From Actinosynnema sp. ALI-1.44 (lineage in GTDB: Bacteria; Actinomycetota; Actinomycetes; Mycobacteriales; Pseudonocardiaceae), in contig NZ_MTQO01000043.1 in NCBI RefSeq assembly GCF_001984155.1, forward strand, positions 124,001 through 188,000: a stretch of 64,000 nt of DNA. Reading direction: 5' to 3'. The notes beneath the pieces are model-generated. The model searched no databases. It was not told where the DNA came from and saw nothing but the letters and a program-made list of their open reading frames with translations. Made by a program: the position numbers and the translations under genes. Position 1 is the stretch's first letter; every line of letters begins with the position of its first letter. This document shows, piece by piece, positions 24,649 through 32,683 of this stretch.

Positions 24649-26013
24649 ATGGGTGAGCAGATCAAGTTCCAGCTCCGCGAGGACGACATTCCGTGGACGT
24701 GGCAGAACGGTGCCGCGGACTTACCCGGAATGGCACCGATTCTCGACCCGGCGACCGCCGCACCGCTCAAACGGGACGATCTCGCGCGCACCATGCCGGA
24801 ACCGTTGGTCGAGCAGGAGCTGAGCACCGCGCCCGAGTTCGAGATCCCCGAAGCGGTGCGCGAGATCTACCGCCAGTGGCGCCCGACGCCGATGTTCCGG
24901 GCGCGCAGGCTCGAGAAGGCACTCGGCACGCCCGCCCGCATCTACTACAAGTACGAGGGCGTCGCGCCGACCGGCAGCTTCAAACCGAACTCGGCCGTTC
25001 CGCAGGTGTACTACAACAAGCTGGCCGGACGGCAGCGGCTGGTGGTCGAGACCGGCGCGGGCCAGTGGGGCAGCGCGATCGCGTTCGCCGCCGCGCTGTT
25101 CGACATGACCGCGAAGGTCTACATGGTGAAGGTCAGCTACCAGCAGAAGCCGTACCGGCGGTCGATCATGGAGGCGTTCGGCACCGAGTGCACGCCGAGC
25201 CCGAGCGCCGAGACCGCGGCGGGCCGGGCGATCCTGGCGGAGAACCCCGACCACCCCGGCAGCCTCGGCGTCGCGAAATCCGAGGCGCTCCAGGCGGTTT
25301 TCGCCGACGGCAGCAGCGGCTACGCCCGCGGCAGCGCCCTCAACCACGTCTGCGCGCACCAGTCGGTCATCGGCCAGGAAGCCATCAAGCAGATGGACCT
25401 CGCCGACGACTACCCCGACATCGTGATCGGCTGCGCGGGCGGCGGCAGCAACCTGGCCGGGCTGTCGCTGCCGTTCTTGCGTGAGAAGCAGCGCACAGGC
25501 AAGGATGTGCGGCTGATCGCGGCCGAGCCCGTGGCCTGCCCGACGCTCACCCAGGGCCGGATCGCCTACGACTACGCCGACACACGCCAGCTCACGCCGC
25601 TGTTCCGCACCCACACCCTCGGCCACCGGTTCATCCCGCCCGCTGTGCACGCAGGCGGGCTGCGCGCGCACAACATCGCGCCACTGGTCAGCCGGGCCGT
25701 GGAGGACGGGCTGATGGAAGCCGTCGCGCTGCGCCAGACCGAGTGTTTCCAGGCCGGGGTGATGTTCGCCCGTTCGGAGGGGATAGTGCCCGCGCCCGAG
25801 TCGACGCACGCCGTCCGGGCCGCTGTCGACGAGGCGCTGCGCTGCCGTGAGGAAGGCGTCGCCAGGACGATCCTGTTCGGGCTGTCCGGCCACGGGAACT
25901 TCGACATGGCCGCCTACGAGCAGTACTTCGCCGGGCGGCTGCGTGACGACACCCTCTCGGCAGAGGCGCTCGCCAGCGGCCTGGCCAGCATCCCGCAACT
26001 GGTGGCGGTCTGA
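24649..26013 (+). CDS. TrpB2-like PLP enzyme
   Basis: 454 aa, the length of the TrpB2 branch, with its long N-terminal extension. YYKYEGVAPTGSFKPNSAVPQ places the PLP lysine at 112, ETGAGQWGSA holds the catalytic Glu, and GCAGGGSNLAGL binds phosphate. In TrpB proteins a His normally precedes the lysine (GSHK or GAHK); here it is Phe111, as in threonine synthases. It does not pair with TrpA and may carry out a different beta-replacement, or recycle indole. GGGAG precedes the ATG at 24649. It leads the rightward arm and is followed after one base by the exporter gene. Confidence 0.85.
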   Translation: MGEQIKFQLREDDIPWTWQNGAADLPGMAPILDPATAAPLKRDDLARTMPEPLVEQELSTAPEFEIPEAVREIYRQWRPTPMFRARRLEKALGTPARIYYKYEGVAPTGSFKPNSAVPQVYYNKLAGRQRLVVETGAGQWGSAIAFAAALFDMTAKVYMVKVSYQQKPYRRSIMEAFGTECTPSPSAETAAGRAILAENPDHPGSLGVAKSEALQAVFADGSSGYARGSALNHVCAHQSVIGQEAIKQMDLADDYPDIVIGCAGGGSNLAGLSLPFLREKQRTGKDVRLIAAEPVACPTLTQGRIAYDYADTRQLTPLFRTHTLGHRFIPPAVHAGGLRAHNIAPLVSRAVEDGLMEAVALRQTECFQAGVMFARSEGIVPAPESTHAVRAAVDEALRCREEGVARTILFGLSGHGNFDMAAYEQYFAGRLRDDTLSAEALASGLASIPQLVAV

Positions 26014-26014
26014 C

Positions 26015-26914
26015 ATGGTGCTGTTCCTGGCGCTCGGCCTGATCTGGGGCGGCAGCCACACGTTCATCACCCTGTCGCTCAACGGCCTGACCCCCAGCCA
26101 GCTCGTGCTGGCACGGCTGGTGCTCGGCGCGGTCGTGCTGGTGGCGGTCGTCCGGCTGCGCGGGATCAGGCTGCCCGCGTTCGGCGTGGTCTGGGCTCAC
26201 ATCACCATGGCCGCGATACTCGGCCTCGTCGCGCCGTTCTTACTGCTCGCCTGGGGACAGCAGCACACGAGCGCGGGCATGGCGGGTGTGCTCATCGGCG
26301 CGATGCCGTTGATCACCCTGGCGTTCGCGACTATGACCCTGCCGTCCGAACGTGCGACCGTGCGCAAGACCTTCGGGTTGCTCATCGGGTTCGTCGGCGT
26401 GGTGCTGGTGGTGGCGCCGTGGGGTGCCGCGCCGGGGACACTGGGTGGACAGGTCGCCGTGCTCGGCGCGGCGGCGTGTTACGCGGCTCAGGCCGTGTAC
26501 ATCAGGAAAGTGCTGTCCGGACTGGACATCGCCCCGCTAGCGCTGGCCGCCGCGCAGGTCATGGCGGCGACTGTGTTGCAGGCGTTGGTCACGCCCCTGT
26601 TCGAATGGCACACGCCGACGTTCACGTGGCCGGTCGTAGTGAGTATCGTGCTGCTCGGCACGGTCGCGACAGGGGCGGGTTACGTGTTGTACTTCCGGCT
26701 GATCCGCGATCACGGCGCCACCACCGCGTCCGCCGTGAACTACCTGGTGCCGGTGGCCGCTGTCGTGATCGGCGTTCTGACGCTGTCGGAACCGGTCACC
26801 TGGAGCATGGCCGCCGGGGCAGTCATCGTCCTGTTGGGTCTCGCCGTCGCCGAGAACCGACTCGGTTCGGCACCCGCCCGACCCCAGCGCGCGGGGAAGG
26901 TGACGACCCGGTAG
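26015..26914 (+). CDS. EamA-family (DMT) exporter
   Basis: 299 aa with ten hydrophobic segments in two EamA repeats. LGLIWGGSHTFITLSL at the N-terminus is typical of RhaT/YdcZ-like drug/metabolite transporters that export amino acids and related small molecules. The ATG lies one base after the TrpB2-like stop, implying co-expression. Export of the final product or of a tryptophan-related intermediate is the probable role. Confidence 0.85.
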   Translation: MVLFLALGLIWGGSHTFITLSLNGLTPSQLVLARLVLGAVVLVAVVRLRGIRLPAFGVVWAHITMAAILGLVAPFLLLAWGQQHTSAGMAGVLIGAMPLITLAFATMTLPSERATVRKTFGLLIGFVGVVLVVAPWGAAPGTLGGQVAVLGAAACYAAQAVYIRKVLSGLDIAPLALAAAQVMAATVLQALVTPLFEWHTPTFTWPVVVSIVLLGTVATGAGYVLYFRLIRDHGATTASAVNYLVPVAAVVIGVLTLSEPVTWSMAAGAVIVLLGLAVAENRLGSAPARPQRAGKVTTR

Positions 26915-26927
26915 GCCGCCGGGAAAT

Positions 26928-26961
26928 CCACGGGGAACGGCCTCGCAGGCGTTCCCCGTGG
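26928..26961. terminator. Hairpin between convergent genes
   Basis: Perfect 12-base arms (26928-26939 and 26950-26961) with a 10-base loop separate the exporter gene from the convergent SnoaL-like gene. Likely a bidirectional terminator. Confidence 0.65.
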
Positions 26962-26966
26962 GGCGT

Positions 26967-27284
26967 TCACGCGGTGAACCCGGCGGTCTGCCGCCAGATC
27001 TTGCCGTCCTTGATGACGAGCGTGCCGAACGTGTCCCGGCGCTGCCCGCCGACCTCCATGGTGGCGCGGTAGAACACTGTGTCGCCGCTTTCGGCGTACT
27101 GGCTCAGTTCCACCAGTTCCGGCCTGGCCGCGAGGTAGCCGCGCATGGTCGCCCGCACCTCCTCGATCCCGCTCGCCACGTGGTCGAACCGGACCAGAGT
27201 CGCGTCGGGCGCGTAGTTGTCCAGCAGGGCGTCGAGATCGCCGCCTGCCAGGCAGTCCAACTGCTTGCGCAACACCGGGTGCAT
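26967..27284 (-). CDS. SnoaL-like NTF2-fold protein
   Basis: 105 aa, a short NTF2-like domain with LDCLAGGDLDALLDNYAPDATLVRF near the start and a final KDGKIWRQTAGFTA strand. These features match the nuclear-transport-factor-2-like group often annotated as SnoaL_2. Neither a catalytic His nor an Asp can be assigned with confidence. It is divergent from two further NTF2-fold genes and shares their 95-base promoter gap. Confidence 0.78.
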   Translation of the reverse strand: MHPVLRKQLDCLAGGDLDALLDNYAPDATLVRFDHVASGIEEVRATMRGYLAARPELVELSQYAESGDTVFYRATMEVGGQRRDTFGTLVIKDGKIWRQTAGFTA

Positions 27285-27379
27285 GGTTCCTCCTCATCGC
27301 CGTTTTGGTTCGACACTAGACAAGCGTTCGCGGTCAACGGATCCGCGACCGGACGAAGTCCCATCGGGAAGGTGGCGTG

Positions 27380-27802
27380 ATGACCGACCGGATCACCGAC
27401 GAGTCGATCAGGAAGCTGGTGGACGACTGGTACCTGGCGCTCGACCGGCACGACGAGGTCGAGACCGTCAAGGGCATGCTGGTCGACGACGGACTGGAAA
27501 TGCGGTTCCCGGAGACAACCGCACGAGGCCACGCCGGATTCGGCGAGTGGTACAAGACCGTGACGAACAAGTTCTTCGACGAACTGCACGTAGTGACCGA
27601 CGTGTCCGCCAGCATCGATGGCGATCGGGCGACTGTGCTGGTACGAGTCAACTGGCAGGCGTCGGTCTGGACCCCGCCGGAGCCGCGAAGTGCCCGGCTC
27701 GACTTCGACGCCGACCAGACGTGGGTCGTCGTGGCCGGGCGGAACGGGCCGCGGATCAAGTCATACGTGGTCAACGGCCTCGTGCCGAGGGAGCAGTCGT
27801 GA
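27380..27802 (+). CDS. SnoaL-like NTF2-fold protein
   Basis: 140 aa. WYLALDRHDEVETVKGMLVDDGLEMRFPE and the later GHAGFGEWY segment indicate an NTF2-like domain; the C-terminus is a long paired strand ending in RIKSYVVNGLVP. Substrate unknown. GTG at 27377 and ATG at 27380 are both possible starts, with AAGG spacing favouring the ATG. It overlaps the next NTF2 gene by four bases (GTGA). Confidence 0.75.
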   Translation: MTDRITDESIRKLVDDWYLALDRHDEVETVKGMLVDDGLEMRFPETTARGHAGFGEWYKTVTNKFFDELHVVTDVSASIDGDRATVLVRVNWQASVWTPPEPRSARLDFDADQTWVVVAGRNGPRIKSYVVNGLVPREQS

Positions 27803-28167
27803 ACACGAAGGACGTACTGGTGAAGTACTACGAGTACGCCAACGCGGGGGACTGGGACAGCTGGTGCGACCTGTTCGCCGAGCGCATGGTGATGGACGAG
27901 CAACTCGCCGGGCACATCGAGGGCAGGGAGACCCTGCGGACCATGATGAGCGGCTTCGGCGACAGGTACTCGTTGTTCCGCAACGCACCGCGCCGGATTC
28001 TCGTCGACGGGCAGGAAGGCGTGGTGGTTTCCCGGATCACCGCGACGACCACGAGCGGAGACGGCATCGAAGCGGACGTGATGAACTACTTCCGGGTCGA
28101 GGACGGCCGAATCGCGTACATGAGCAACGTGCACGACACGGTCCCGTTCCAGGTGCTGACGTCATGA
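27799..28167 (+). CDS. SnoaL-like NTF2-fold protein
   Basis: 122 aa. YYEYANAGDWDSWCDLFAERMVMDEQLAGHIEGRETL is a clear SnoaL-type N-terminus, and YFRVEDGRIAYMSNVHDTVPF the matching C-terminal strand. With the preceding gene it forms an adjacent pair that might act as a heterodimer, as some NTF2-fold enzymes do. It starts on the stop of that gene and overlaps the GMC oxidoreductase start by four bases, so the three are coupled. Confidence 0.78.
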   Translation: MNTKDVLVKYYEYANAGDWDSWCDLFAERMVMDEQLAGHIEGRETLRTMMSGFGDRYSLFRNAPRRILVDGQEGVVVSRITATTTSGDGIEADVMNYFRVEDGRIAYMSNVHDTVPFQVLTS

Positions 28168-29621
28168 CGGAGTTCGACTACATCATCGTCGGCGCCGGAG
28201 CGGCAGGGAGCGTGTTGGCGAACCGGTTGTCCGCCGACGGCGCCAGTGTGCTCCTGCTGGAGGCAGGCGGCGCGGACCTGCCCGCCGACGTCACGGATCC
28301 CGCCGGGTGGCTGCGGCTGCACGGCGGGGAAGCCGACTGGGGATACCGGACCGTCCCACAGTCCGGCCTACTCAGCAAGTCCACAGTGGAACCGCGTGGC
28401 CGCGGGCTCGGTGGGTCCAGCAACCTGTACGCCATGATGCACGTCCGTGGCCACCCCTCGGACTTCGACAACTGGGCGTACCAAGGCGCGGCGGGATGGT
28501 CCTACCAGGACGTCCTGCCGTACTTCGACTCGCTCGAACCGCCCGCCACCCACGCGGGCGATTCGGGCAACCCTGCCTCGCAGGCGTTCATCGAGGCGTG
28601 CCTGGAGTTGGGGTACAAGGAGATCGACGACTTCAACACCAGCGAACTGGCCGGGGTGGGCTGGCACCGCCTCGACATCAGGGACGGCAGGCGCCACGGC
28701 GCGCGAGCGGCCTACCTGGACCCAGTGCTGGACCGGCCGAATCTCACGGTACGAAGTAGTGCCCAGGCGATTCGCCTGCTGATCGATCGGCACGAATGCA
28801 CAGGCGTCGAGTACCGCTGGCGGTCGGAGACGGTACGCGCCCACGCGCGTGCCGAGGTGATCCTCGCCGCCGGAGCGATCGAGTCACCGAAGCTGCTGAT
28901 GCTGTCGGGAATCGGGCATCCGGGTGAGTTGGCGGAGTTCGACATCCCGGTCACGGCACCGTTGCCGGGCGTGGGGAAGAACTTCCACAACCATGTGCTG
29001 ACCGGCGTGATGACGGAGGCTCATGCGCAGGTGCCTGCACCTGTGCACAACTTCTCGGAGAGTGCGTTGTTCGCCGTTTCCCAGGCGGGTCTGCCTTCTC
29101 CCGACATCCAGTTGGCGTTCGTCCATGCGCCGTTCTACCCGGGGCACCCGAACTCGGTGAGCGTCCTGCCAGGTGTGGTCCGGCCCGTGTCACGGGGGTG
29201 GATACGGCTGGGAACGGCCGATCCGCTCGGGAAGCCGCTGGTGCACCCCAACTACCTGAGCGACCGCGCCGACGTCGACCGGCTGGTCTACGCGGTGCGC
29301 CTGGCGCGTGCAGTGGTCGCGACAAGGGCATTCTCCGACTGGAACAAGCTGGAAGTCGTGCCGGGCGCCAACGTCTACGGGGACCAGGCGCTGGTGGACT
29401 TCGTGCGGGAACACGCCGACAGCTACCACCACCACGCCGGGTCGTGCCGGATGGGCATCGACGATCTGTCCGTTGTGGACCCTTCCCTGCGGGTGCATGG
29501 AGTTGCCGGACTGAGGGTAGCCGACGCCAGTGTGATGCCCGCCTTGCCGTCGTGCAATCCGCACGCGACGGTGCTGATGATCGCCGCGCGGGCAGCGGAT
29601 CTGATCAAGGCGGTGGGCTGA
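28164..29621 (+). CDS. GMC-family FAD oxidoreductase
   Basis: 485 aa. The FAD-binding N-terminus DYIIVGAGAAGSVLANRLS, the GGSSNLYAMMHVRGHPSDFDNW signature, VILAAGAIESPKLLMLSGIG, and the catalytic HHHAGSCRMG His followed by CNPHATVLMIA are all present, as in choline dehydrogenase and alcohol oxidases. It probably oxidises an alcohol or amine-bearing carbon of the cluster product. It is coupled by overlap to the SnoaL gene before it and to the VOC gene after it. Confidence 0.9.
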   Translation: MTEFDYIIVGAGAAGSVLANRLSADGASVLLLEAGGADLPADVTDPAGWLRLHGGEADWGYRTVPQSGLLSKSTVEPRGRGLGGSSNLYAMMHVRGHPSDFDNWAYQGAAGWSYQDVLPYFDSLEPPATHAGDSGNPASQAFIEACLELGYKEIDDFNTSELAGVGWHRLDIRDGRRHGARAAYLDPVLDRPNLTVRSSAQAIRLLIDRHECTGVEYRWRSETVRAHARAEVILAAGAIESPKLLMLSGIGHPGELAEFDIPVTAPLPGVGKNFHNHVLTGVMTEAHAQVPAPVHNFSESALFAVSQAGLPSPDIQLAFVHAPFYPGHPNSVSVLPGVVRPVSRGWIRLGTADPLGKPLVHPNYLSDRADVDRLVYAVRLARAVVATRAFSDWNKLEVVPGANVYGDQALVDFVREHADSYHHHAGSCRMGIDDLSVVDPSLRVHGVAGLRVADASVMPALPSCNPHATVLMIAARAADLIKAVG

Positions 29622-29998
29622 TGCGGTGGTCCCATGTGGCGTTGAACTGTGTGGATGTCGGGCGCACCGAGGCGTTCTACCGGCAGTTCGGGTTCAGCCG
29701 TGTTGCCGCGTTCGGCGACATCGTGTTCATCGGCAACGGATCCGTGCACCTGGAGCTGTTCCCCGCGGTCGATGGGTTGGCGGTGTCCGGTTCGCGGGAC
29801 GGACCTGGCGCGGCGGGCGTTGTCCGTCACCTGGCTTTCCAGGTCGACGACGTCGACGCGGTGGTTGCCGGGCTGGACGCCGAGGTCACTTGGGGGCCGC
29901 TGGGGTTCGACGAGTTCGTTCCCGGGTGGCGGACGGTGTGGGTCCGGGACCCGGACGGGATCGTCGTCGAGGTCAGTCAGGGCTTTCCTGCTTCCTAG
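29621..29998 (+). CDS. VOC/glyoxalase-fold protein
   Basis: 125 aa with two beta-alpha-beta-beta-beta repeats. The four metal-ligand positions of the vicinal-oxygen-chelate family appear as H5, E45, H70 and E117, so a metal-dependent activity (lyase, isomerase or dioxygenase) is possible; bleomycin-resistance-type binding is the alternative. The start shares one base with the GMC stop (TGATG). Its last 26 bases overlap the convergent XRE gene, which marks the right edge of this arm. Confidence 0.78.
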   Translation: MRWSHVALNCVDVGRTEAFYRQFGFSRVAAFGDIVFIGNGSVHLELFPAVDGLAVSGSRDGPGAAGVVRHLAFQVDDVDAVVAGLDAEVTWGPLGFDEFVPGWRTVWVRDPDGIVVEVSQGFPAS

Positions 29999-30812
29999 AC
30001 CTGGCCGGTGGGGCCAGGACTGCTCGGATCTGCGCGAGTGACGCCTCGGGGCTCATGGCTTGCCGGGCAACGTGGTCGAGAAGGCGTTTGATTTTGCCGG
30101 TATGCCTCGGATCGTGGCTTTCCTGCAGACCGATCACTGAGTCGGTGAACACGCTGTCGGGCTCGTCGAGGTCGTCGAATGACAGCAGGCTGACCGAGCT
30201 GGTGAGTTCCGGATCCGCACATGCGGTCGGCACGATCTGGAGGCTGACATTCGGCAGCTCGGCGCACGTGACCAGCTTGGCCAGCTGGGTGCGGTCGAGC
30301 CCCTGCCGCAGTACGGATTCGTGGATCAGGGCGTGGAACTCCAGCACTGGTGGTGTGGTGAGGCGTTCTTGCTGGCGCATCAGGAAAGGCACCCGCTTGG
30401 CCACCGGGAACGGACGCTGTTCCGCGATGGTGGTGCGTGCGTAGGTCTCGGTTTGCAGGAGGGCGGGGATCCGGCTGAGTTGGTATTCGACCTTGCGGCT
30501 GGCGTAGTCCTCCAGCCGGATGTAGCGAACGTCGTCGAGGTTGAACTCGTGCCACCATGGCCGTTGCTTCGCCTGCTTCCACAGTTCGGCGTAGGGCGTG
30601 TAGTCACAGCTCGGAACGCCGTACGCGTCCAGCAGGATGATCAGCTCGTGGTAGGTGGGCAACTGGCGGCGTTCAAGCCGACTGAGCTTCTTGGGGTCCA
30701 GGAATACCCGCTCGCTCGCCTGTTCCTGGGTCAACCTATTCTGCTCACGCAGCTTCTTCAACACCCGCGCGAGCTTGCGGCCGAAGTAGTTCAACTCCAG
30801 ATTGCCGCTCAT
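29973..30812 (-). CDS. XRE-family regulator with DUF5753-type domain
   Basis: 279 aa. An N-terminal helix-turn-helix (about residues 12-65: LARVLKKLREQNRLTQEQASERVFLDPKKLSRLERRQ-like) precedes the DUF5753-type domain, recognisable from YIRLEDYASRKVEYQLSRIPALLQTETYA and LIHESVLRQ. Such proteins are very numerous in actinomycetes and often pair with a small partner gene. Here the partner is the Cys-rich protein directly upstream, whose stop overlaps this ATG by four bases. It may control the cluster arm on its left. Confidence 0.85.
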   Translation of the reverse strand: MSGNLELNYFGRKLARVLKKLREQNRLTQEQASERVFLDPKKLSRLERRQLPTYHELIILLDAYGVPSCDYTPYAELWKQAKQRPWWHEFNLDDVRYIRLEDYASRKVEYQLSRIPALLQTETYARTTIAEQRPFPVAKRVPFLMRQQERLTTPPVLEFHALIHESVLRQGLDRTQLAKLVTCAELPNVSLQIVPTACADPELTSSVSLLSFDDLDEPDSVFTDSVIGLQESHDPRHTGKIKRLLDHVARQAMSPEASLAQIRAVLAPPARSRKQESPD

Positions 30813-31150
30813 ACGGGCTCCTTCAGCGCGAGCGCTGGATACTCGGTGATGGGCATGATGTCGCGTTTCGAGTCCGTAGTGGATTGTGGCGTAGTGGGTT
30901 GCGTCCGGTCGGCGAGGTCGAGCACCGGGAGTTGCTGGTCGGCCGCGGGAAACATCCAGGCGATCGCGAGCAGGCAGCACTCGGGGCACAGGCGGTGCGA
31001 TGTGATCGGCCGTTGCTCCCACACTTGCTCGACCGGCAGCCCGCACAAGGCGGTCCACGGACACTGCCGTGACACCACATGCAGCCGTGCGGCGTAGTAC
31101 ACGCCGCGTTCCGGATTGGTCCCCCACAACACGATCCCGGTGGTTTCCAC
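30809..31150 (-). CDS. Small Cys-rich protein, partner of the XRE regulator
   Basis: 113 aa, not recognised as a named family. Cysteines occur as C-x5-C (around SRQCPWTALCGLP) and C-x2-CC (HRLCPECCLLA), a zinc-ribbon-like arrangement; the C-terminal third is Pro/Thr-rich and probably unstructured. The GTG at 31150 is chosen because GGGTG precedes it and because the same block (GTGGAAACC and its upstream sequence) is duplicated near 32590; a GTG at 31207 would lengthen the protein by 19 residues. Its stop overlaps the downstream regulator's ATG. Confidence 0.6.
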   Translation of the reverse strand: METTGIVLWGTNPERGVYYAARLHVVSRQCPWTALCGLPVEQVWEQRPITSHRLCPECCLLAIAWMFPAADQQLPVLDLADRTQPTTPQSTTDSKRDIMPITEYPALALKEPV

Positions 31151-31173
31151 GTGATCACCCGGCGGCCTCGCCG
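31142..31173. repeat. Direct repeat copy A (29 of 32 bases match copy B)
   Basis: This 32-base block covers the start and ribosome site of the Cys-rich protein gene. It recurs with three mismatches at 32581-32612 upstream of the neighbouring XRE-TPR gene. Confidence 0.7.
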
Positions 31174-31299
31174 TCGACCGCCGGTGGTCCATTGTATGAG
31201 CTGTCACGGTGCTGCGGGCATGTCTGAATGGTCACGTGTGGAACGCTAGAAAACGCCGACGGCACGATCTTGTCACTGTGACAAGGTCACCTGATCGGG

Positions 31300-32493
31300 T
31301 TACACGGGCAATCCAGCTCGATAGGCCATGCCCCGGAGTTCCCGCCCGACGGCGTCCCGTTTCGCCTTCACCAGCAGTTCGGCGAGGACCGATCGCATGA
31401 ACGGGTGCCGTTGAATCCTCGCCGGTGATATCTGTTCGGCTCGGCGAAGCATCATTACCGCCTCATCCTGGCGACGGGGCAGACGGGCCAGTGCACGCCC
31501 GTATTCTCGCCAGTAGGCCGCGCGCCGGGTGGGTGAGGGCAGCGCGGCCGGATTCACGGTGGTCGCGATCTTGGCGGCTTCGGCATGTTCGCCTGCCTCC
31601 AACGCGACCGACATCTTCCACACGCCGACGTTGCTCGGGCCGAACCCGAACCACAACGCGTTGCCTTCGCCGGTGTGCTGGGCCAGGTCCGCTGCGTGTT
31701 CGAGTGCGGCCGCGCGCTCAGCCTGATCGCCCTTGGCCGCTGCCAGCAACGATGACGTCAACGCGAGCATGCCTGACACCTGCATTGCCTCGGATGTGTC
31801 TGTGCCCGGGTTCGGCGCGGACAGTGTGCGTTCGGCAAGGTCGAACGCGCCCGCGCCCATGAGCCCGAAGGACGTGCCGAAAGCGGTCACGGCCAAGGAG
31901 AGTTGGTCGTTGTCCAGTTGTTCGGCTGCTTGCTTGGCCAATGCCGCGGCCTGCCATCCGAGGTCCAGCGACGCGCCGACATCCATCAACCAAGCTTGCG
32001 TCCCCTGCACGTGGGTGAGCGCAAGTAACTTCAGCAACTCGCCCTTGTCGCGCCCGGTGTCCATGGTCGAATGCAGGTCCCGGATCAGCCCCGGCAGGCG
32101 CTCACCCACCGCTGCGTACTGGCAGTCACGCTGCGCCTTGAGCACGTCTTCGACCCGCTGCGTCAATGCCTCAACCGGGAGGATCTGCCCTTGCGGTTCG
32201 CCGACGCTGATCGCCAACAGAGCAACGCGCACACCGTCAAGCCAGCGATCCTCGGGGAGATCACCCGGCATCGCGCTACCGGTGATCTCACTGGGCGCGA
32301 CTTCCAGCGCATCAGCGAGGCTCTTGATCAGTGATCGTCGGTCAAGCGCGCGTTGGCCGGACTCCAAACGGGAGAGATGAGACGCCGAAATCCCAGCGAG
32401 CCCGCCAATCACTTCGAGGGACTTCTTCCTGGCGAGACGAAGCTGCCGCAGTCGGCGGCCCATGTCGCTGACCGCGTCGTCTCCAGCTGTCAT
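31300..32493 (-). CDS. XRE-family regulator with C-terminal TPR-like domain
   Basis: 397 aa. An N-terminal helix-turn-helix (about residues 11-68, with LARKKSLEVIGGLAGISASHLSRLESGQRALDR-type spacing) is followed by about 300 residues of Ala/Leu-rich helices of TPR type ending in YWREYGRALARL and AELLVKAKR. This design is common in actinomycete pathway regulators that sense peptides or small ligands. It is paralogous to the gene at 32684-33886 (same layout, AYW..yGRxL block, same end). The ATG start at 32493 opens the HTH directly. Confidence 0.82.
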   Translation of the reverse strand: MTAGDDAVSDMGRRLRQLRLARKKSLEVIGGLAGISASHLSRLESGQRALDRRSLIKSLADALEVAPSEITGSAMPGDLPEDRWLDGVRVALLAISVGEPQGQILPVEALTQRVEDVLKAQRDCQYAAVGERLPGLIRDLHSTMDTGRDKGELLKLLALTHVQGTQAWLMDVGASLDLGWQAAALAKQAAEQLDNDQLSLAVTAFGTSFGLMGAGAFDLAERTLSAPNPGTDTSEAMQVSGMLALTSSLLAAAKGDQAERAAALEHAADLAQHTGEGNALWFGFGPSNVGVWKMSVALEAGEHAEAAKIATTVNPAALPSPTRRAAYWREYGRALARLPRRQDEAVMMLRRAEQISPARIQRHPFMRSVLAELLVKAKRDAVGRELRGMAYRAGLPV

Positions 32494-32683
32494 GACAGCA
32501 CCTCATTCGCGGAGATATACCCCACAGGTTACCCGTTTGGCGGCTATCTGTGATGGTGTGATCAGGACCGGTGAGTCAGCGGTTTCCACGTGGCCACCCG
32601 ACGGCCTCGCCGCCAAGCACTGCCGGAGATGACGCTACGAGTAGCCTTGCGGTCTTTTTCACGATCAATGTAATCACCGATGA
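32494..32683. other. Intergenic gap holding a duplicated leader block
   Basis: 190 bases between two same-strand regulator genes. The block at 32581-32612 copies the start region of the Cys-rich gene at 31142-31173, but no partner ORF follows it; the frame after the GTGGAAACC equivalent continues only briefly. It looks like the remains of a duplication of a partner-plus-regulator unit, or a conserved regulatory leader. Confidence 0.5.
32581..32612. repeat. Direct repeat copy B
   Basis: Matches 31142-31173 at 29 of 32 positions in the same orientation; see copy A. Confidence 0.7.
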
